A stretch of 64,000 nucleotides of DNA from Martinezella lusitana (GTDB lineage Bacteria; Pseudomonadota; Alphaproteobacteria; Rhizobiales; Rhizobiaceae), in contig NZ_JAFEVL010000048.1 of NCBI RefSeq assembly GCF_016901135.1, positions 62,001 through 126,000 of the forward strand, written 5' to 3'. The notes beneath the pieces were generated by a model. It was not told where the DNA came from. It saw only the letters and a program-made list of their open reading frames with translations, and did not search any database. The translations under genes and the position numbers were made by a program. Of the stretch, positions 1 to 7,850 are shown piece by piece (position 1 is the first letter of the stretch; every line of letters begins with the position of its first letter).

Positions 1-1
1 C

Positions 2-688
2 CGCGTGCACGCGCAGGAGGGCGGCGAAAATGCGGAGCAGTCCGCCGTGACACTTGTCCGGGATGAACTGGGCAAGGATTACGACTTCTCCCGCGTCGAA
101 GTGGTCGGCCCTGCCGTGTCCGGTGAAATCACCATGACGGCCTCGCTTGCCGTACTGGCGGCGCTGATTGCCATTCTCGTCTATATATGGCTGCGCTTCG
201 AGTGGCAGTTTGCAGTCGGCGCGATCATCGCGACGTTGCATGACGTCATCCTGACGCTCGGCCTGTTCGTCCTCACCGGCATGGAATTCAACATGACGGG
301 GATCGCCGCGATTTTGACCATTGTCGGCTATTCGCTGAACGATACCGTGGTCGTCTATGACCGCATGCGCGAGAATCTCAGGCGCTATCCGCAAATGCCC
401 TTGCCGATCCTGATCGATGCCTCCATCAATCAGACATTATCGCGGACCATTCTGACATCGGCGACGACGCTTGTGGCGCTGCTCGCGCTTTATATATTCG
501 GCGGGGAGGTGATCCGTGCCTTCACCTTCGTGCTGCTTTTCGGCGTCGCGGTCGGAACTTTCTCGTCGATTTATATTGCGGCGCCCGTGCTGATCCTGTT
601 CAAGCTGCGTCCGGACAAGTTCCAGACCGGCAGCGAAAGCAATGGGCCTGCGGCCGGCGACATCCAGTCAGGCAAACCAGCGGTGTGA
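2..688 (+). CDS. secF: Protein translocase subunit SecF, or SecF half of SecDF (C-terminal part, 5' truncated)
   Basis: This is the C-terminal ~229 residues of the SecF moiety, which works with SecYEG and uses the proton gradient to help proteins out of the cytoplasm. Five hydrophobic segments follow a periplasmic stretch. The SecF signature GYSLNDTVVVYDRMREN lies around residues 108-124 of the visible part. The frame runs off the left edge, so the true start is outside the window. Rhizobia often carry a fused SecDF, and this piece could be either form. The tail after the last membrane segment is short and hydrophilic. The next gene starts about 5 bases after the stop, so they are probably co-transcribed. 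Confidence 0.93.
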   Translation, partial: RVHAQEGGENAEQSAVTLVRDELGKDYDFSRVEVVGPAVSGEITMTASLAVLAALIAILVYIWLRFEWQFAVGAIIATLHDVILTLGLFVLTGMEFNMTGIAAILTIVGYSLNDTVVVYDRMRENLRRYPQMPLPILIDASINQTLSRTILTSATTLVALLALYIFGGEVIRAFTFVLLFGVAVGTFSSIYIAAPVLILFKLRPDKFQTGSESNGPAAGDIQSGKPAV

Positions 689-692
689 TACA

Positions 693-1079
693 TTGGCAAA
701 AGGTATAGAAATCCGTAGCGCGCATTTTCCGGGGCGCGCACCGATCGACGCATACGGCAACGGCGGCTTCCGCTTTGCCGACATGTCGCATCGCGGCTCG
801 CTGCTTTGCCTGCCCTCGGGCATCTATGGCTGGGACATGCTGCTGGGGGACGCGCTGACGCCGGACCGTTTCCAGAAGGTGCTGGACGAGGCCGCGCAGA
901 TCGAAGTGCTGCTTGTCGGCACCGGCATGGAATTGCGGCCGTTGCCGGCCGATCTGAAGGCAGCCCTGCGCGCCAGGCAGATTTCTTCCGACCCGATGAG
1001 CACGGGGGCGGCGGTTCGCACCTTCAATATCATGCTGTCCGAGTCGCGTGCGGTGGCCGCGGCGCTGATCGCCGTTTGA
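693..1079 (+). CDS. Mth938-like domain protein (NDUFAF3/AAMDC family)
   Basis: A 128-residue single-domain protein of the Mth938-like family, whose mitochondrial member NDUFAF3 is a complex I assembly factor. The family core is visible (GNGGFRFADMSHRGSLL, then LPSGIYGWD, then VLLVGTGMELRPLP). The start is inferred: a TTG at 693 gives the usual family N-terminus (AKGIEIRSAHFPGR), because in-frame ATG codons lie either inside secF or within the domain. It sits between secF and an NDUFAF6-like gene, which hints at a role in membrane-complex assembly. That role is inference from the mitochondrial homologues. Confidence 0.82.
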   Translation: MAKGIEIRSAHFPGRAPIDAYGNGGFRFADMSHRGSLLCLPSGIYGWDMLLGDALTPDRFQKVLDEAAQIEVLLVGTGMELRPLPADLKAALRARQISSDPMSTGAAVRTFNIMLSESRAVAAALIAV

Positions 1080-1095
1080 CGTCCGGATCGTGAGC

Positions 1096-1956
1096 ATGAC
1101 GACATCAGCTGCGCCCCGTGGCAATCGGGATATCTGCCTCGCGACGCTTCGCGATACCGATCGCGATCGCTACCTTGCCTGCCTGCTGGCACCGGAAGAG
1201 AAACGCCCAGCACTTGCCGCGCTCTATGCCTTCAATGCCGAGCTGGCGCGGGTGCGCGATCTCGTGCACGAGCCGCTGCCCGGCGAAGTGCGCATGCAGT
1301 ATTGGCGCGATCTTCTCGAAGGGCAGGCTCACGGATCGAGCGAGGCCAATCCGATCGCCTCGGAGCTTTTGATTGCGATCGAGCAGCACCGCCTGCCGCG
1401 CCAGACGCTGATCGACATGGTCGATGCGCGCATCTTCGACCTTTATGACGATCCGATGGAGACGCGCGCCACTTTGGAGGGCTATGCCGGCGAGACCGCC
1501 TCGGCCCTCATCCAGCTCGCAAGCCTGGTCTTGTCGCCCGAGGAGGCGAAGCGTTCGGCCGATGCGGCCGGTCATGCCGGCGTCGCGCAGGCGATTGCCG
1601 GGCTGCTGTTGTTGATGCCGCTGCACTGCCATCGCGGTCAGCTTTACCTGCCGCTCGAAATCCTGACCGCGACGGGCCTTGATCGCAACACTTTCCTCGC
1701 AGGCGAGGACAAAGCGCGTATTTCAGCCGCGATCGAAGCATTTGCCGGCCTTGGTCGCGAGCATCTGGCCAAGGCGAGGGCGGCGGGCGCCATACCGCCA
1801 GCAGTGTTTCCGGCCTTTCTGCCGGCAACCCTCGCGGAGCCGGTCTTGAAGAAGGCACAGAGGTTCGGATCCGGCCTGTTTGATCGCTCCCTGGTGCTGC
1901 CGCAATGGCGCCGGCAGATGCGCATGGCGCTGGCATCAATCACAAAGAAAATCTAA
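1096..1956 (+). CDS. Squalene/phytoene synthase-family protein, NDUFAF6-like
   Basis: A 286-residue all-helical protein of the trans-isoprenyl-diphosphate synthase (head-to-head) fold. It has the YAFNAELARVRD and YWRDLLEG motifs typical of the NDUFAF6 branch. The paired DxxxD diphosphate-binding motifs of true phytoene or squalene synthases are not evident; the nearest acidic patch is DARIFDLYDD at about residues 112-121. It is therefore more likely a non-catalytic complex I assembly-type protein than a carotenoid or hopanoid enzyme. A GTG at 1090 is an alternative start. It follows the NDUFAF3-like gene by 16 bases. Confidence 0.8.
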   Translation: MTTSAAPRGNRDICLATLRDTDRDRYLACLLAPEEKRPALAALYAFNAELARVRDLVHEPLPGEVRMQYWRDLLEGQAHGSSEANPIASELLIAIEQHRLPRQTLIDMVDARIFDLYDDPMETRATLEGYAGETASALIQLASLVLSPEEAKRSADAAGHAGVAQAIAGLLLLMPLHCHRGQLYLPLEILTATGLDRNTFLAGEDKARISAAIEAFAGLGREHLAKARAAGAIPPAVFPAFLPATLAEPVLKKAQRFGSGLFDRSLVLPQWRRQMRMALASITKKI

Positions 1957-1988
1957 AATACATCACGCTCGCGCAAGTCTCGGCGTTT

Positions 1989-2495
1989 ATGGAGATGGGC
2001 GGGCACTTGATTTATATTTCAGGGGGAGCTGCCGTGGGCATTGTCGTCTGGTGCATACTTTTCGCGATCGTCGTCTTTTTTGCCTACTTCGCCACGCGTA
2101 TGGCATCGCAGAACAAGGAAGACGGTCTGCACGATACCGGCCTTGCCATCCTCGAATTCGGTCGTGCCTTTCCGACCGAGGCAATCCGACAATTGCAGAC
2201 CACAGCGAATGGCCAGGCGATGTTCGTTCGCCTGCATGACGACAAGGCCGGCTTCATGCGCAGCCTGCACAATCATTTCAGCGTCCACCTGATCGAGCCC
2301 GGTCGCGCGCGTGCCAAGGATTCGGGCACCGGTCGCGGCCTGACGGTCGATTTCCTCGATGCTCCCCATCACAACGGCACGTTCGAGTTTGCAACGCCAG
2401 CCGAAGCGGCGGAAGTCTCTCTCTGGCTGCTCGGCAACTATGTCGCCGGCGACGAGGCTAGGCCGGCCCAATTGAAACCGCCGGCAAGGGCCTGA
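1989..2495 (+). CDS. Conserved hypothetical membrane-anchored protein
   Basis: A 168-residue protein of unknown function. One transmembrane segment (about residues 6-28, rich in Val, Ile and Phe) is followed by a soluble domain of about 130 residues with no motif I recognise. The start at 1989 (MEMGGHL) puts the membrane segment at the N-terminus. An upstream in-frame ATG at 1905 would overlap the previous gene by 50 bases and is unlikely. The gene is convergent with trmFO; only 6 bases separate the two stops. Confidence 0.75.
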   Translation: MEMGGHLIYISGGAAVGIVVWCILFAIVVFFAYFATRMASQNKEDGLHDTGLAILEFGRAFPTEAIRQLQTTANGQAMFVRLHDDKAGFMRSLHNHFSVHLIEPGRARAKDSGTGRGLTVDFLDAPHHNGTFEFATPAEAAEVSLWLLGNYVAGDEARPAQLKPPARA

Positions 2496-2501
2496 GACAT
2501 C

Positions 2502-3938
2502 TCAGGCACTTTCGGCGAGCATCGGCGCCTGCACGCCCAGCCATCCCGCGCAATCGGCAAGCGCGCGTCTGGCGATAAGCTGGCGCTTCATGATGGTCTT
2601 GTCCTTGCCGCGAAAGCGCTTGATGCCCTCCGGCTTGACGATCGAACCCGGCTCCAGTTCCGGGAAGAGCCCGAAATTGATGTTCATCGGCTGGAATGAC
2701 CGCTTGCCCGGCTCCTCGTCGGACACGATGTGCCCGCCCGTGATGTGGCTGAGCAGCGATCCGAGAGCCGTCGTAGCCGGCGGCAGGGACGGTGCTTCCC
2801 CCTTGCGTTCCGCGGCAGCGAAACGGCCGGCGAGCAGCCCGATGCTGGCGCTTTCGACATAGCCTTCGCAGCCGGTAATCTGGCCGGCGAAGCGCAGGCC
2901 TGGCCGAGACTTCAGCGTCAATGAGCGGTCGAGCAGGGTCGGCGAATTGATATAGGTGTTGCGGTGCAGGCCGCCGAGCCTTGCAAATTCAGCATTCTCC
3001 AGGCCCGGGATCAGGCGGAAGATCTCCGCCTGTGCGCCGTATTTCAGCTTCGTCTGGAAGCCGACCATATTGTAGAGCGTGCCGAGCGCATTGTCCTGGC
3101 GCAGCTGCACCACCGCATAGGCCTTAACGGTCGGGTTATGGGCGTTGGTCAGCCCCATCGGCTTCATCGGCCCGTGACGCAGCGTTTCACGTCCGCGCTC
3201 GGCCATCACCTCGATCGGCAGGCAGCCGTCGAAATAAGGGGTGCCTTCCCATTCCTTGAAGCCGACGGCGTCGCCGGCGATCAGCGCATCAAGGAAGGCA
3301 TTGTACTGGGCTAGGTCCATCGGGCAGTTGATATAGTCCTTGCCCGTGCCGCCCGGCCCGACCTTGTCGTAGCGCGACTGGTACCAGCAAATATCCATGT
3401 CGATGCTGTCGCGATAGACGATCGGGGCGATGGCGTCGAAAAAGGCCAGCGCATCTGCCCCGGTTTCGGCCTGGATGGCGCTGGCAAGCCCGGGGGCGGT
3501 CAGCGGGCCGGTGGCGATGATCGCCTGACCCCATTCCTTCGGCGGCAAGCCCCGGATTTCCTCGCGGACGACCGTAATCAACGGATGGCTTTGGACCGCC
3601 TGTGTGACTGCTGCCGAAAATCCGTCGCGGTCCACCGCCAGCGCGCCGCCGGCTGGAACCTGATGCTTGTCGGCACAGGCCATGATCAACGAACCGGCCA
3701 GGCGCATTTCCGCATGGATGACGCCGACAGCATTGCTGGTCGCGTCATCGGAGCGGAAGGAGTTGGAACAGACGAGTTCCGCCAGATCATCGGTCTTGTG
3801 CGCTTCGGTGCCGCGCACGCCGCGCATCTCATGCAGGATGACGGGCACGCCGGCATTGGCGATCTGCCATGCGGCTTCCGAGCCGGCCAGGCCGCCGCCG
3901 ATGACGTGGATGGGGGAGTGGGAATTGGTCTGTGTCAT
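2502..3938 (-). CDS. trmFO: Methylenetetrahydrofolate-tRNA-(uracil-5-)-methyltransferase TrmFO
   Basis: TrmFO (Gid) makes 5-methyluridine at position 54 of tRNA using methylene-tetrahydrofolate and FAD. The 478-residue protein begins with the dinucleotide-binding motif VIGGGLAGSEAAW (residues 12-24). It has the family block EAHKTDDLAELVCSNSFRSD with the conserved Cys57, and a C-terminal block (ITGGHI, PMNINFGLFP). The start at 3938 (MTQTNSH) gives the normal family length; an upstream ATG at 4016 would add 26 residues and run into a terminator. It is convergent with the preceding membrane-protein gene. Confidence 0.95.
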   Translation of the reverse strand: MTQTNSHSPIHVIGGGLAGSEAAWQIANAGVPVILHEMRGVRGTEAHKTDDLAELVCSNSFRSDDATSNAVGVIHAEMRLAGSLIMACADKHQVPAGGALAVDRDGFSAAVTQAVQSHPLITVVREEIRGLPPKEWGQAIIATGPLTAPGLASAIQAETGADALAFFDAIAPIVYRDSIDMDICWYQSRYDKVGPGGTGKDYINCPMDLAQYNAFLDALIAGDAVGFKEWEGTPYFDGCLPIEVMAERGRETLRHGPMKPMGLTNAHNPTVKAYAVVQLRQDNALGTLYNMVGFQTKLKYGAQAEIFRLIPGLENAEFARLGGLHRNTYINSPTLLDRSLTLKSRPGLRFAGQITGCEGYVESASIGLLAGRFAAAERKGEAPSLPPATTALGSLLSHITGGHIVSDEEPGKRSFQPMNINFGLFPELEPGSIVKPEGIKRFRGKDKTIMKRQLIARRALADCAGWLGVQAPMLAESA

Positions 3939-4012
3939 GCGCGTCATTATCACGGGGCGGGCGGCGATCCAATTGCTTTGCGCAAATGCCGAAATCAAAA
4001 ACAGTGCGGGAA

Positions 4013-4037
4013 TCAAAAACGGCGCCGAAGGCGCCGT
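4013..4037 (-). terminator. Rho-independent terminator after the first DUF1127 gene
   Basis: An 8-bp stem (ACGGCGCC/GGCGCCGT, loop GAA on the plus strand) is followed on the minus strand by a T-rich tract. It lies 30 bases past the stop of the DUF1127 gene at 4067-4210 and just upstream of trmFO, separating the two transcripts. Confidence 0.8.
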
Positions 4038-4066
4038 CTTGAAGCAGTCTACTCGGTCCGTATCGA

Positions 4067-4210
4067 TTAACGGAAGGAGCGGGAAGCGATGTCGCGGATC
4101 TCGTAGCGGCTGACGCCGATGTCCGACAGGGTCTGGCTGGAAAGGTTGCCGAGTTCGTTCAGAGTGCGGCGGTAGCTGATCCAGTTCTTGGCAATGCGAA
4201 GCGGGTTCAT
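4067..4210 (-). CDS. Small DUF1127 protein (YjiS-like), copy 1
   Basis: A 47-residue basic protein starting MNPLRIAKNW and ending RDIASRSFR. It shows the DUF1127 pattern: a W-x2-YRRTLNEL helix, an L-S-x-LSDIG-S-R motif, and a short basic tail. DUF1127 proteins of alphaproteobacteria are small and often stress-induced, and at least one (CcaF1 of Rhodobacter) acts on RNA turnover. It is one of two paralogues here, both downstream on the same strand of an sRNA with anti-Shine-Dalgarno loops. A strong terminator follows. Confidence 0.88.
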   Translation of the reverse strand: MNPLRIAKNWISYRRTLNELGNLSSQTLSDIGVSRYEIRDIASRSFR

Positions 4211-4434
4211 GATCTTGTCCTCAGTGTCTTGGTTGCGAGCGGTACGATTACCGCCTCAGCGCTTGCACTCTATATAGGCGCGACGACGTGCTTTGTGCAG
4301 TGCAAATAAAAGGCGTCTGCCATGCATTTGTGCAATGTGACGCCCAAAAAGCCATCAATGCCTAAATTTTATATGCTGTGCACAGGGCGAATAGCTTCAG
4401 ACGGGCGGGTCGATGCTGCAATGCGAAGCGGGCA

Positions 4435-4472
4435 CAAAAAGAACGCCCGTCGCGGTGTCCGCAACGGGCGTT
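4435..4472 (-). terminator. Rho-independent terminator after the second DUF1127 gene
   Basis: A 9-bp outer stem (AACGCCCGT/ACGGGCGTT) with a 4-bp inner stem (GCGG/CCGC) is followed on the minus strand by a T-run. It is placed 39 bases past the stop of the 4511-4657 gene, so the two DUF1127 genes are separately terminated. Confidence 0.82.
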
Positions 4473-4510
4473 GAGAAGGCTCTCGCTATTGGGCGAAGCC
4501 TATCCGGCGA

Positions 4511-4657
4511 TTAGCGGCCGGTGGCTTCGCGGGCAACGCGATGAATGTCGGCGCGGTCGATGCCGAGGTCGTGCAGTTCACGCGAGCTCATGCGGCCGAG
4601 TTCGGTAACGGTCTGACGATACTTGCGCCAGTTGTTGAAAGAGCGGGTCAGGTTCAT
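4511..4657 (-). CDS. Small DUF1127 protein (YjiS-like), copy 2
   Basis: A 48-residue basic protein starting MNLTRSFNNW and ending RVAREATGR. It aligns along its length with the copy at 4067-4210 (NW-x2-YR-T-x2-EL-x6-L-D-IG-x-R), so the two are paralogues. A Shine-Dalgarno-like AAAGGGACTT lies just before the ATG at 4657. It has its own terminator. As for the other copy, an RNA-related stress role is inferred from characterised DUF1127 proteins. Confidence 0.88.
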   Translation of the reverse strand: MNLTRSFNNWRKYRQTVTELGRMSSRELHDLGIDRADIHRVAREATGR

Positions 4658-4960
4658 TTTAAGTCCCTTTCGAGGATTTGAAGATCTCGCGGCCCCGTAA
4701 TTGGTTCCGTCCTTGATCTGATGCTTCCCAATATATGCTGCACCGCAAGAACTAAAAGAGCGAATGCTTCATGCCACCTATGCGGTTTATGCAAGTCTTG
4801 CAGGCGATCTGCCTAGGATGATGGCTGCTTTATGTGCATATCGCGGCAAAGTGGAGAATGGCTTGGGAGGTCGGATTTCGAATAAAGCCGAGGTTTCCGT
4901 GGGGAATTCCGCCGACTGCCCGCATTCGGCCATGTTTCCGCCAGCCCTGCTCTTTTGGAG
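4658..4960. other. Intergenic stretch with no gene seen
   Basis: About 300 bases between the second DUF1127 gene and a decamer repeat array. No reading frame here has family support. The part next to 4657 must carry the promoter of the DUF1127 gene, but I cannot place its -35 and -10 boxes with confidence. Confidence 0.5.
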
Positions 4961-5006
4961 GGGATCAAGAGGGATCAAGAGGGATCAAGAGGGATCAAGA
5001 GGGATC
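4961..5006 (+). repeat. Tandem 10-bp repeat, unit GGGATCAAGA
   Basis: Four perfect head-to-tail copies of GGGATCAAGA occupy 4961-5000, and a fifth unit starts at 5001 (GGGATC) before diverging. It lies in the non-coding spacer between the DUF1127 genes and the sRNA. Arrays like this can change copy number by replication slippage. Confidence 0.9.
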
Positions 5007-5135
5007 TTGCGGGATGGCGAAGAGCGATCTTCATATCGGCGATTGCCGTGTTTCCGGCACTCCGCGATTTGGCGGTCGATAACTCGCCCAGGGCCGCGAA
5101 CGCCGTTTTAGCAGTGACTAAACGATTTAATCGGG

Positions 5136-5265
5136 GAGAAAAAATAACGCCCACCGCGGGAGGAGGTGCGGTGGGCGTCATTTGTGATGATTGACGACTG
5201 GGAGGAGGAGTGTCGTCAATCTATCGGAGCGCACTGGGAGGAGGAGTGTGCGGCTCCGAATTCCG
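5136..5265 (-). ncRNA. Alpha-r14 / NfeR1-like (cuckoo-type) trans-acting sRNA
   Basis: On the minus strand three hairpins follow in series. The first has stem 5225-5234 with 5248-5258 and one bulge; the second 5191-5198 with 5212-5219; the third 5147-5157 with 5168-5178. The first two loops are the identical 13-mer ACTCCTCCTCCCA; the third loop is ACCTCCTCCC. Each can pair with Shine-Dalgarno sequences. The third stem is perfect over 11 bp and is followed by a T-run, so it doubles as the terminator. This is the layout of the alpha-r14 family (NfeR1/Smr14C of Sinorhizobium) and of Rhodobacter CcsR RNAs, which act on mRNA translation starts. The 5' end is estimated; I could not place the promoter. 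Confidence 0.88.
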
Positions 5266-5584
5266 TGTCAGGATCTAGATCCTCAGGCTGTTCCGATTTG
5301 CATCGGCCCGGCACGCCATTGCCGTGTTTGTTGACTTATAAATAGTATGATTTTTCGATTTTGTGCAGCGCAATAATTTCATGGGAGGTATGTATTCTGC
5401 GCATGCCTTTCATTGGTACCAAGATACCGCTCCACATAATACTAAAGGATCGCTTAATGCTGTATTAACGAGAGACATATTCGCGTGGAGAGTGTCGATC
5501 GCAAATGCATACGCGCCGGCATCGATTGCATGCCGATTTGTGGTAACTCTTCTTTTTGCGGGGAGTCGCAGTTGGGGAGCAGGG
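5266..5584. other. Intergenic stretch between the sRNA and the DUF2157 gene
   Basis: This 319-base stretch must contain the divergent promoters of the sRNA (minus strand) and of the DUF2157 gene (plus strand). A TTGACT at 5331-5336 and an AT-rich block (5337-5360) are the only promoter-like signals I see, and they do not form a well-spaced pair. The frame of the downstream gene is open through part of the region, but those codons do not resemble the family N-terminus. Confidence 0.4.
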
Positions 5585-6724
5585 ATGTACAGAGGCAGGC
5601 TGGAGCGGGATCTGAAGATCTGGGTCGACAAAGGTCTTGTCGATGTGGCGGCGGCACAGGCTGTGCTGCGCGAATATGATGGCCGCCAGACGAGTTTCAG
5701 CGCGGGGCGGGTGCTGACCATCATAGCAGCCGTGCTTCTTGGCTCGGCCATACTGCTTTTCGTTTCGGCGAATTGGGAAGCGATTCCGAGGATCGTGCGT
5801 CTCGCGGCGCTCGTGGCAATGATATGGGGCTTCTATCTCGGTGCCGCCTATCTGCTGGCCCAGAAGCGTTCGATACTGGCCTCGGGGTTGCTGATCCTCG
5901 GTACGCTGAGTTTCGGCGGCGCCATGGCGCTCGTCGGCCAGATGTACAATATGTCCGGCGATGAACTGACGATGATGATCGTCTGGTTCGCCGCGGCCTG
6001 CATCGCGGCGGCGTTGTTTCGATCGAGCGCACAGGTCGCGCTTGCCGGCTTCCTCGCCTGGGCATTTTGCGGCGTCTATCTATGGGACAATTTCGATCAG
6101 TGGCACGGCGTCATGCCATGGGTGCCGCCTCTGATGGCCGCTGTTCTGATTGCGCTCGTCAGGTATGTTGATGCGCCGAGCGCGCGGCATTTCGCCTATC
6201 TCATGCTTGTTGGGTGGCTGACCTGGCTTTTTGGCCTGCATGAGAGCCTGAATGCCGCAATCCTTTTCGCCGCCCTCGGAATGGCGGCCTTTCTTGTCGT
6301 CAGCATCTCGGCCTCACCGTTCATGCCTCTTGCGCGGACGGCCGGTGCCGCACCGGCCTTCTACGCCTTTCTTGTCGCCGCGATCGGCTTCTTTCTGGTC
6401 CATGCGGAAATCAGCAACGGATCCTTCGACAATAATGTCTGGGTGGAAGACAAGCTTCCGCTCATCATTGTGGCTGCCGCGACGCTGGCGAGCTCGGTGA
6501 TCGCGATCGCCCTTGGCGGCCGGGATAATGGCGCGGTGCGCTATCTCGCCTATTTCGTCTTCGCCTGCGAGATTCTCTATCTTGCCAGCGAGACCATCGG
6601 CTCGATCATCGGTACCGCGGGCTTCTTCCTGGTCGCCGGTTTGCTGGTGGCATTTGCCGCCTGGCTGGTCATCCGGCTGGAACGACGATTTTCCGATGAT
6701 GGCGGGCAGGGGACGCGGGCATGA
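5585..6724 (+). CDS. DUF2157 domain integral membrane protein
   Basis: A 379-residue multi-spanning membrane protein with a cytoplasmic N-terminal helix pair (YRGRLERDLKIWVDKGLVD), as in DUF2157 proteins. About ten hydrophobic segments follow, with the SANWEAIPRIVRL linker typical of the family. Function is unknown. The start at 5585 (MYRGRLERDL) matches the family N-terminus; the frame stays open upstream to 5363, but that part lacks family resemblance. The stop overlaps the start of the next gene by four bases (ATGA), so the two are translationally coupled. Confidence 0.85.
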   Translation: MYRGRLERDLKIWVDKGLVDVAAAQAVLREYDGRQTSFSAGRVLTIIAAVLLGSAILLFVSANWEAIPRIVRLAALVAMIWGFYLGAAYLLAQKRSILASGLLILGTLSFGGAMALVGQMYNMSGDELTMMIVWFAAACIAAALFRSSAQVALAGFLAWAFCGVYLWDNFDQWHGVMPWVPPLMAAVLIALVRYVDAPSARHFAYLMLVGWLTWLFGLHESLNAAILFAALGMAAFLVVSISASPFMPLARTAGAAPAFYAFLVAAIGFFLVHAEISNGSFDNNVWVEDKLPLIIVAAATLASSVIAIALGGRDNGAVRYLAYFVFACEILYLASETIGSIIGTAGFFLVAGLLVAFAAWLVIRLERRFSDDGGQGTRA

Positions 6725-7341
6725 CTTATCTGGCTGACAAGGGCCTCGTTGCAAACGGGAATGCCCGCCGAGTGTGGATCGCTGCTATCGTCGTCGCAGC
6801 CCTGCAGACGGCCGTTCTGGGTTACATGGTCGGCGAGCGGGCCTGGGGACTGCGAAGCGGCGTCGAGGTTACCCTGAAGACAGCGCCGGTCGATCCGCGC
6901 GATCTTCTGCGCGGCGACTATGTCATCCTGAACTATGACATTTCGCGGGTTCCAGTCTCGACGCTGGTCGGCGGCCCGCCGAAGGAGAGCCTGAACAACC
7001 AGGTCCTGTCCGTTCGCCTGAAGAAGCAGGACGACGGCTACTGGGGCATTGTCGAATCGTCTTTCGCAACGCTGGACGCCAAGCCCGATACGGTCGTGCT
7101 GAAAAGCCTCCCCTTCGATTATGTGTCCTATGGCGATTTGGCCGACACATCTCAGGCGACGATCGCAGTTACATACGGCATCGAGCGCTATTACGTGCCC
7201 GAAGGCGAGGGGCACGACATCGAGAAGGCGCGCAACGACAGTCGCGTCGCCATCGCGGCCCGCGTCTCGTACGATGGCGCCGCCCATATCAGAAGCCTGC
7301 TTCTCGACGGCAAATCCGCCTACGAAGAGCCGCTTTATTGA
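6721..7341 (+). CDS. GDYXXLXY domain protein
   Basis: A 206-residue protein with one transmembrane segment (about residues 18-36) and an extracytoplasmic domain carrying the name-giving motif GDYVILNY at 65-72. The family usually sits next to DUF2157 or DUF4401 membrane proteins, as here. The molecular function is not known. The four-base overlap with the DUF2157 gene suggests the two products act as one membrane complex, which is inference. Confidence 0.87.
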   Translation: MTYLADKGLVANGNARRVWIAAIVVAALQTAVLGYMVGERAWGLRSGVEVTLKTAPVDPRDLLRGDYVILNYDISRVPVSTLVGGPPKESLNNQVLSVRLKKQDDGYWGIVESSFATLDAKPDTVVLKSLPFDYVSYGDLADTSQATIAVTYGIERYYVPEGEGHDIEKARNDSRVAIAARVSYDGAAHIRSLLLDGKSAYEEPLY

Positions 7342-7485
7342 TGATGTTTATCTGTGGAAGTCGGATAAGCTCGCGCATGGTCGTGGAACCGTCATTTTTC
7401 CTTTGCGTGGTTTGAAACGGGTGATATAGAGACGCCGCGCTCCGGAAGGCCCCATGGGCAGGCATCGCCATGCGGTTTTGGGAAC

Positions 7486-7570
<85 letters not shown>

Positions 7571-7850
7571 GGACTGTCTTGTGGACAGGGGGAGGCTGAA
7601 CAGCTCTGTCTTCCGATATGCCGCAGGACGCGCCATTTTGCCCAGAGCATCCCGCTTTCGGATAGGGAGTGGATAAGATGCTTTGGCTCGTAACGAGATA
7701 GGGCGGCCTTTTGCGCGTTCATTCGAAGGCGCGGCGCTCTTGGCAAAGTGATAGGGAATTGCATCCAAGCCACGCTCGGGATTTTCCGGCGTCGTGCTCA
7801 TCGAAACGAACGGCTGTCTGGGCACGGCCGCCATGAATGAAGGTAGGACA

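Noticed and set aside
4961..5006. CRISPR array
   Set aside because: The units are 10 bases and directly adjacent, with no unique spacers and no cas genes in the window.
5363..5584. N-terminal extension of the DUF2157 protein
   Set aside because: The frame is open, but the codons lack family resemblance and the ATG at 5585 gives the typical N-terminus.
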